A stretch of DNA of 64,000 nt from Mixophyes australis (taxonomy: Eukaryota; Chordata; Amphibia; Anura; Limnodynastidae): positions 61,126,919-61,190,918 of the forward strand of contig JAVHZZ010000011.1 of assembly GCA_036250195.1 (NCBI GenBank). Direction: 5' to 3'. The translations under genes and the position numbers were made by a program. The notes beneath the pieces are model-generated. The model was not told the DNA's origin. It did no database searches and saw nothing but the letters and a program-made list of their open reading frames with translations. Of the stretch, positions 57,240-64,000 are shown piece after piece; position 1 is the stretch's first letter, and each line of letters begins with the position of its first letter.

Positions 57240-58640
57240 TATATCAAAATATTAGCAATGAGAGGTCAACTCAATGAGATACTCTCTAAAAAGGCTGCCA
57301 ACTCCTTATCATGGATACGGCAACAATATTACAAGAAAGGGTACAAGGTGGACACACTCCTCGTACGTAACTTCAAAATGCACTGAACGAGTAATCAGAT
57401 ATCGGCCTTGAAATCTGCTGATGGCTCCTTGATATGACCCAAAGCACATAGCGCAATTTTTCTGTGATTACTATGCTTTCCTATATAATCTTTCTTTGAA
57501 AATGGATGACCCCATTCAAATGACAAGTGATACTAAATCTTTTCTCCACTCCTGCTATCTCCCTAGACTCACAAGTGGGCTATAGGATTCCCTTAATACA
57601 GATATCACATCGAAAGAGATTGCTGACGCAATTAAAGCCCTCAAGCGATGCTCATCCCTTGGACCTGATGGCTTTACCGTGCTCTATTAAAAGAAAATTA
57701 CAGGCTCCCTGGTCCCCATGCTCTTCGCATTGTTTAACACCATACTCTCTGGGAATAACTTTGACAGGGCCACCACTGGAGCAAGAATAGTTGTGATTCC
57801 CAAGCCCAATCAAGATCTTATGGATGTGGACGGATATAGGTCCATCTCGCTTTTTAATGTAGATTTGAAACTATTTGGATAATATTGGATTATAGACTGG
57901 ATAAAGTGCTGCCCTAATTTTTTCATCCAGACCAGGTAGGCTTTGTGCCTAATCGGCAAGCCTCAGACAACACTAGAAGGCTCATCAATGTGATATACAG
58001 TGTAAATCAGTCGACTCTCCCTGCTTTGGAAGTCACCATGCATGCTGAAAAGGCTTTTGGTAGAAAGGCTTGGCCTTTTATGCAGCAGTGAGCATGTAGG
58101 GGGATCTCAGCCTTGTACTTCAACTACTTGACCACAGTTTTAGCAAATGGCTTTTTATCCACACCTTTTCCTATCTATGATGGTACCCGCCAAAGTTGTC
58201 CCCTATTGCTCCTAGACTTCACGTAAATTATAGAAATCCTAGCAGCCTGTGTTCAGCTGAATATAGATATTTGAGGGATCACAACAGAATCACGCAATTA
58301 CAAAATTGCTCTGTGTAGGGCTAACGTTATACTGGCAGTCACTAATACCTACATTGCTCTGCCCAACCTTTCTTGAGAAATCCAAATGTATAGTAAACTT
58401 TCCAATTATAAGATTAACGCTGTCAAGTCTGAAGTTTTGGATCTAAATGTGCCACCTTCTATCATTCAGACACTGAAAGCATATTATGACTTTTGCTGGC
58501 AGTCCCAGAATCTCAAATACTTGGGTATATGCCTTACTGAAAATGACTCCCAAGTATATGCAGGCATCGCAAGGGGGCAGACGTCCATCTAGAAATAGAA
58601 GCAGGATGACGTCTGATAGTACATCATTAGCCAATCCTCG
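57240..58640 (+). pseudogene. L1-clade ORF2 relic (linker and RT), badly decayed
   Basis: 'MRGQLNEILSKKAA' type linker near 57257, then 'TSKEIADAIKALKRCSSLGPD' (57608 onward) with 'GFTVLY' gives the RT entry motif. 'RIVVIPKPNQDLMDVDGYRS' (57785-57842) and 'SISLFNVDLKLF' follow. Then 'QAS-NTRR-IN' type text near 57957, 'RQSCPLLL' (near 58192; QGCPLSP in active copies) and 'LKYLGICLTENDSQVYAG' (58516-58570). Endonuclease and C-terminus are missing. Many stops and shifts make it older than the 20685 copy. Confidence 0.8.
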
Positions 58641-59234
58641 TCAAGTGTTTTATTAATAGATTTGGTACTATTTTAACTCTCTTAAACTCCCACTGTCTTC
58701 CAGTGTTCGCCACTGGAGGCTTCTGTCACGGCTTTCCTTCCTCAAAAGGTCTTATCTCCACTGTTTATCAGATGTTATTGCGATGTAATCAACCTCCCAA
58801 GGACCCACATGAGTTGGCTTGGGAGCGAGACACGAGTGAGACTCTGGATCCTAAGGAACCAGCTAGCTCATCACCCCGGTTGATTACTTAGCTTTTGTTC
58901 CCAGAGCCCCTGAAAGAATATGTCCACACAAGGAGATGTTCCCTGATCACCAAATGATAGCAAGCTAATCAATGATACCAGATGGAAATGCAAGGTAATC
59001 TTTAACATCTACACCAGCTGCGAGAAACACTAGATAGTTTAACTTTCCAAATATTTAAAAGGTTGAGCCAAAAACACAGCAGTAAAGGGACTGCATATGT
59101 TCCCAAATTGCAAAGAGCAAAAAAATGAATACTGTAAAGAACACAACAGTGCTATAATTGGTCAATCTCTAATACTAAAATACCAACACCGTGAGATCGA
59201 ATATAAAACCATTTTATTAATATAAACACATAAT
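58641..59234. other. No recognised feature
   Basis: The first part may still be L1 C-terminal sequence ('WRLLSRLSFLKRS', near 58715). The rest is unclassified. Confidence 0.35.
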
Positions 59235-59309
59235 AAATGCGGTTTACTGCAATACTCATATAAACAAGTGATTCACTTGTTCATGTGAGTATTACAGCAA
59301 ACCACATTT
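59235..59309. repeat. Hairpin of about 37 bp arms
   Basis: 'aaatgcggtttactgcaata' (59235) pairs with 'tattacagcaaaccacattt' (59290-59309). The centre 'caagtga-ttcacttg' closes the stem with almost no loop. A short foldback MITE. Confidence 0.8.
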
Positions 59310-59897
59310 TTGTACATTTATTATCACAGCGTTGTTGTGTTTTTTACATTATAAAGCAAAATATATTATCTTCAGTATTGCAACAATAATAAAGATTATC
59401 ATTATTATTATTATTATTATTTACTAAGAGTGGAGTAATAAGATGACCTGGATAGTTCATGAGAGAGAAAAAAAAGCCTTGCTGCTGTACTTCAAGCAAA
59501 AATCCTGTAGCAGCTAAGATTATGGTTCACAACTACCACCATGGACAACAAGAAGATAAAAGATGCTATAAACTCCATTCTGAGGATTATAAGATAATTG
59601 AAATGGAACCCATACAGAACGAGCAACTGGAAATGCATAAGCTTGGACATTTATTATTTGGAACTTTTTCTTTTGTAGATACTAGTTGTTTGGTGTACTT
59701 TGATGAACCTGTACTAACACTTCATGGTTTTTACATGATTAGACATTTCTTGTTGGGACATTTTCCTCTGCTCCTAGAGAAACTATAGTGAACTTTCTAG
59801 TCATTACAGAGAGCAAAGCATAAAAAAAGAGTAAATTTACATCTTGGCAAAACCATGTTGCATTGGAGAGGGAGGTAAATTTAAAATGTGGGGACAA
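59310..59897. other. No recognised gene; (ATT)n microsatellite
   Basis: A perfect (ATT)n run at about 59400-59421. The 109-codon forward frame (59459-59788) has no motif that I know. Confidence 0.45.
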
Positions 59898-59905
59898 AGT
59901 TATAG

Positions 59906-60101
59906 CATACTTGCCAACTTTCAGGCAGTGACGTCCGGGAGATACTGGGCAGAGGGCGTGACTAGAGGGCAGGAGGGGGCGTGGTGTGGTCAAATGTCGC
60001 GATTTACCGCAAATTGCATTGTTGTGGCCAGGGAATTGCGGGATGCGGGAGACCCGGATTTCGGGAGTCTCCCGGACATTCCGGGAGAGTTGGCAAGTAT
60101 G
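59906..60101. mobile_element. hAT-type MITE (196 bp)
   Basis: The ends CATACTTGCCAACTTTC and GAGAGTTGGCAAGTATG are inverted repeats, and AGTTATAG is on both sides (59898-59905 and 60102-60109), a perfect 8 bp duplication. The inner part is G+C-rich, with 'ccgggag'/'ctcccgg' words inverted. Confidence 0.92.
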
Positions 60102-60109
60102 AGTTATAG

Positions 60110-60934
60110 TTGGGATAGGGCATGTCCTAGATCAACTTTAAATTTCAGTGTAAAAATAAAGCGATCAAGTATTTATGTGCTACATGAAAAAGCAGCCAGT
60201 AATTTCCCTATGTGCAAAATAAACTAATTTGCACCCCTTGCATTGTAACATGGTCTGTCCAGGAGCAAACTTACTCCTTTTTGCTTTGCTTTGCTCTCCT
60301 TAATGACTCAGGTCCTGTAAGTCAATTAAAGCCCCAGAATTCCATGCACAAGAATCAGCATTTTAGAGTTTCAAAATTATATTCTTCTCAAAGTGTTAAG
60401 GAACTCTCATATTCCCTCTCTCTCTCAACATGAAATTCAGAGTGGTAATGCCAGGTGAGGTAAGTGGGGGGTGGTTGTTACTCTTTGAGAATTCTATCAA
60501 TATTTTGCTATGATGCCCAGAAATTTCTAGTTACACCCTTGCCTTGTATATTTCTTGTTTGTGACTTTGCCTTCTATTTATAATGGATCTATAGCAGAAT
60601 TAAATAGACCTGCACTTCTTAGATTTGAACTTCCATGTGTTTTTATAAGTTTTACTATTAAACTTTTAACAGAACAAAATGTAGTGTTTGGAATGCTTTA
60701 GTTAAAATAAATGTTGCTTATTGCATTTTAGTAAAGGCATGTCTCTTATTTGTAATGTTGTGTACAAAAGTAATTTACAGCAATACTGCAGTTATTCTAT
60801 ATAGTAAATTCTGCTACTATACTTCCATAGCCATTATCTGTCATTACATAGTAACATATGTTTACGCAATAGGCAGAACATGTGGCCAAAACATCTACAA
60901 ATACACCTATGCTTGAATATTTGGACTGTATTTC
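60110..60934. other. No recognised feature
   Basis: A/T-rich, non-coding. Confidence 0.4.
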
Positions 60935-61260
60935 AATACGTACTTGCCTACTCTCCCAGAATGTTCAGGAGACTCACAAATTTAGGGAAGTTCTCCTGAA
61001 CTCCTGGTAGAGTAAATCACCTCCCTGGATCAAACCCACTAGCCTACTGAAGTAGGCAGGAATTTGATGACACAACTTGTGGTGAATCAGTATATCTGAC
61101 CCCATCCCCTGTTGCTCGATGACACAAATCATGGTATTGAGCAGTCTTTGACGCATCTTACACCCGTCATGGCCGATGCACTTGCCACTTGGACCCAGTG
61201 CCATAACGAGGGCGGTGCGGCTGGTACGGTTGCCCAGGGCATAAGTCCGGGGGGGTGCCA
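60935..61260. mobile_element. Decayed MITE fragments
   Basis: 'gtacttgcctactctcccag' (60940) with 'ttcaggagactc' resembles the left end of the 59906 MITE. 'cccagtgccataacgagggc' and 'gttgcccagggcataag' (61195-61245) resemble the ends of the 48840-50235 element (cagtgccgtaac, gccctgggc). Both are partial. Confidence 0.45.
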
Positions 61261-61680
61261 CTGCCACCCGCTATCACACCAAGCAAGGAATGCAGTATGA
61301 GGCAGGACTGCCCGTCCTGCAACTTTGGCTTTTCGGCTGTCATGGTCTAAGGAGCAGTTTTGGCTGTCCACCAGAGACTTGATGATGCTCCACCTTCTGG
61401 GCAACCCACCAGCTTTGCCTCCATTCTAGAGCTGCCTGTCCTCCAGCGATGTAGGCAAGTAATATTTTAATAACCTCAGCATGTGATTTTCTCCCTTCCT
61501 CCCTACTGTCTCCCCCTTACATGTCAGTCTCACCCTCAGTCTGTGAGCATGTCTCCCCCTCCCTCCCTTCTGTCTCCCCCTCAGTATGTGAGTTTGTTTT
61601 CCCCCTTCCCTCTGCTTCCTCCTTAGCCTGTGAGTCTCTATCTCCCTCCTCCCCTCTATCTGCCCCACTCCTTACTGTTT
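61261..61680. other. No recognised gene; C/T-rich repeats
   Basis: Phrases 'gtctccccct' / 'gtgag-.tgt-tc-ccc' recur (61500-61660) with spacing near 60 bp, a decayed minisatellite. Reverse frames here are low complexity. Confidence 0.45.
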
Positions 61681-61939
61681 GTCACGGGCACTAGGAGTTC
61701 TACCGAGGATTCACCAGATGATAATGCTTACCAGAGGGGCGGGGTTTACACAGCGATCCTCTGGGCAGTAGGGTGAATAGTAGGAACGTTATACAACAGC
61801 AGGTGGAGAGAGAATGTCAATGGAGTAGATAGGAGTCAGCGACTCGCAGCTATAATGGTAGGAAAGTCAGCGACTTGCAACTATGGTGCAGAGGCAGGTA
61901 TCAACCAAGAAGAGCCGTGCGGACGTGAATAGGTGAAGG

Positions 61940-62540
61940 AAGGTAACGGGAGAGTCAGTGGTCTGCGGATAGCAAGTTGTACCACTGCTGTGATGGGAAG
62001 ACTTGTCCAGGTGCAGGTAGGTAGCGGGGAAGTCAGTGATCTGCGGATAGCAAGTTGTACCACTACTGTGATGGGAAGACTTGTCCAGGTGCAGGTAGGT
62101 AGCGGAGAAGTCAGTGGTCTGCGGATAGCAAGTTGTACTACTGCTGTGATGGGAAGACTTGTCCAGGTGCAGGTAGGTAGCGGAGGAGTCAGTGGTCTGC
62201 GGTTAGCAAGTTGTACCACTGCTGTGATGGGAAGACTTGTCCAGGTGCAGGTAGGTAGCGGGGAAGTCAGTGGTCTGCGGATAGCAAGTTGTACCACTGC
62301 TGTGATGGGAAGACTTGTCCAGGTGCAGGTAGGTAGCTGAGAAGTCAGTGGTCTGCGGATAGCAAGTTGTACCACTGCTGTGATGGGAAGACTTGTCCAG
62401 GTGCAGGTAGGTAGCGGAGGAGTCAGTGGTCTGCGGATAGCAAGTTGTACCACTGCTGTGATGGGAAGACTTGTCCAGGTGCAGGTAGGTAGCGGGGAAG
62501 TCAGTGGTCTGCGGATAGCAAGTTGTACCACTGCGAGGAG
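61940..62540. repeat. 78 bp minisatellite, about 7-8 copies
   Basis: Units start at 61961, 62039 and so on ('gtctgcggatagcaagttgt', 'accactgctgtgatgggaag', 'acttgtccaggtgcaggtag'). 78 bp is 26 codons, so reverse frame 62531-61881 is open for 216 codons ('VVQLAIRRPLTSPLPTCTWT' repeated). No sign that it is a real protein. Confidence 0.95.
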
Positions 62541-62795
62541 GTGAGGACTTGTCCAGGTGCGGATAAGTAGAGTAATAGTAATAGTCTATGGCTGTATGTA
62601 TACAGCTGGAGAGCAGAGAAGCTTGTCCAAACAGATATGCTGGGTAACAGCTAATAGTCTATAGCGGGTTTGTATACCACTGCTGAGTAGAGAAACTTTT
62701 CCAAGCAAGATATGCAGGATAACAGTTAATAGTCAATAACAAGTATGCATACCGCCGCTGAGTAGAGAGGCTTGTCCTGGTGCAGTCACAACAGG

Positions 62796-63045
62796 AGAGC
62801 TGGGAGGCTGTAGCGGGTATGGGAACCGCCGATGAGCAGAGCAGGTAATCCAGCAGGAAACAGAAGACACGAGCAGGAGAGCTAGGAGTCTGTAGCGGGT
62901 ATGGGAACCGCCGATGAGCAGAGCAGGTAATCCAGCAGGAAACAGAAGACACGAGCAGGAGAGCTAGGAGTCTGTAGCGGGTATGGGAACCGCCGATGAG
63001 CAGAGCAGGTAATCCAGCAGGAAACTGAAGACACGAGCAGGACAC
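62796..63045. repeat. 82 bp minisatellite, three copies
   Basis: 'gtagcgggtatgggaaccgc' starts at 62810, 62892 and 62974. The copies are nearly identical, so the expansion is recent or gene conversion keeps them alike. Confidence 0.95.
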
Positions 63046-63060
63046 AGGGAACACCTTCAG

Positions 63061-63673
63061 AGACTCACTTTTATAATTTATAACTGCTTTGTCTGATTGA
63101 CTGGTGAAACCTTAGAAGGTACTTGGTATACTTTCCTGGTATAGTAAGGCAAACTTGGGTGGCCAGGCAGCATGAAGTGTGTATATTTGGGCTAGTTTAA
63201 AACAGTATCTTCACAGTCAGGGTTTATTTATGTATTATCAACGGAAATAGAGATGTCAGGTATATAACTCTGTTGACTGGTGTGAAAATTATTAGTTCAA
63301 TTTTTTTAAAGATTGAGTTTAAGGTTGTGAGAGGACATCTAACATGAAATAGCATAAACACATTCAGTAATATGAACAAAGAGAGGATGAGAGACCTGTT
63401 GAGGATATACAAAATTAGGTATCAATATAGGTGATATTGAAATCCAGAGGAGGAGAAGATGGCCTACTACCAAGTCTTATATGCCAACAACTGTCAAAGA
63501 AATCAGAGAGAAGGTGGATCCAAAGAAACAAGGGAAGTTGTTTTATATGTAGAATGATAACCTGAATAGGACAATGTCCTGAAGACCTAGGAAATGCAGT
63601 GTTTGCATGAAGTATTCAGCAGTGGCAAACAAAGCAGAGAAGTCCAAGACAATTAGAAGTGGTCTTTAAATTT
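63061..63673. other. No recognised feature
   Basis: Non-coding. Confidence 0.4.
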
Positions 63674-63830
63674 ACTTGTTGTTGTTGCTGTTGTTATTAT
63701 TATTATTATTTATTATCATTATTTTAAAAATAATCAATATATTAAGCAGTGCTGTACATATACATGAAACAGAAGGTGAAGTGGCCCAAATTAGCTTACA
63801 AACTAAGATGTGCGGGGACCAATTATACAT
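63674..63830 (-). mobile_element. L2-type LINE tail
   Basis: On the minus strand: 'ttagtttgtaagctaatttg' (near 63813-63790), 'tacagcactgcttaatatat' and then an (AAT)/(AAC)n tail. Same layout as the L2 ends at 30600-30851 and 41700-41822. Very short. Confidence 0.55.
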
Positions 63831-64000
63831 ATGGTCGCAGAATGAAAAATTGTTGCTGCTAGCTAACCACCTTAGTCAGTACAGTCCCTTCTTTTTTGTA
63901 CAAGTCTATAGTTTGGTATTTACTGCCAGGTTTGTTGAAATTATAGTTAGTATATACAAAACCTAACTTCAAGAAGGTCCAGAATGCTGTGTGAGGAAAG
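63831..64000. other. No recognised feature
   Basis: Short stretch to the window edge; nothing seen. Confidence 0.4.

Larger units (their letters stand above)
61681..63060. repeat. Minisatellite cluster, possibly the leader of an LTR element
   Basis: It starts with 'tgtcacgggcactaggagtt', which looks like an LTR edge. It contains three sets of tandem units: single-copy-like 'agtcagcgact-gca-ctat' words (61840-61885), the 78 bp array (61940-62540), and an 82 bp array (62800-63045), joined by intermediate units (62570-62790) that share 'accgctgagtagagaggctt' type text. All look derived from one ancestral motif. The LTR origin is a guess. Confidence 0.6.

Noticed and set aside
59459..59788. 109-codon forward frame as a possible small gene
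   Set aside because: No known motif, and only transposon fragments around it. A homology search would be needed to revive it.
61881..62531. 216-codon reverse frame
   Set aside because: By-product of the 78 bp minisatellite (26 codons).

Overview
This window looks like intergenic DNA from a large, repeat-rich vertebrate genome, most likely an anuran amphibian. The reasons are the mix of L1-clade and L2/CR1-clade LINEs, a Gmr1-like Gypsy element, retroviral remnants, a BED-finger hAT transposon, and several palindromic MITEs. The taxon is inferred from the transposon mix and not proven. I recognise no host protein-coding gene, tRNA, rRNA or CRISPR array. Almost every coding signal is a transposable-element relic, and nearly all are broken by stops, frameshifts or later insertions.

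Layout, left half. 1-7.3 kb is an L1-clade ORF2 relic, split by an LTR-like insertion (2296-3136) and by a composite block (about 3.74-6.81 kb) that holds an antisense L2 reverse transcriptase and a long hairpin. 7.7-11.3 kb holds an LTR-like block, then an endogenous-retrovirus remnant (gag-like and env-TM-like pieces) ending in a 732 bp LTR. 12.3-13.4 kb is another LINE C-terminal relic. 13510-27754 is one hAT-type shell (15 bp inverted ends, 8 bp target duplication TACTATAA). Into it were inserted a Gmr1-like Gypsy element on the minus strand (13662-20494, duplication ATCTT) and a nearly full-length L1 on the plus strand (about 20685-27675). Both passengers carry their own insertions.

Layout, right half. 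29.9-31.1 kb is a TATACTA/G-rich minisatellite split by an L2 tail. An L2 element (32.95-41.8 kb) is split by a 7.2 kb hAT element (hAT-1, 33068-40303) with a broken BED-type transposase, a 48 bp minisatellite ahead of the ORF, and a 227 bp satellite behind it that was partly seeded by transposase sequence. hAT-2 (43484-55620, duplication CTTGAGAT), a related deletion derivative in the opposite orientation, carries about 88-90 copies of a 99 bp satellite ahead of its remaining ORF. That array is itself interrupted by a 1.4 kb hAT-like element (48840-50235, duplication GAATGGAG). 56-64 kb holds MITEs, a further L1 relic, a minisatellite cluster (78 bp and 82 bp units) and an L2 tail.

The most unusual signal is the pair hAT-1/hAT-2. 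Two related transposons each have a large tandem array between the 5' end and the ORF, and the array units (48 bp, 99 bp) are multiples of three. hAT-1 also shows a satellite whose unit contains a degenerate piece of its own transposase gene. The window also gives a clear relative time order of insertions from nested target duplications.
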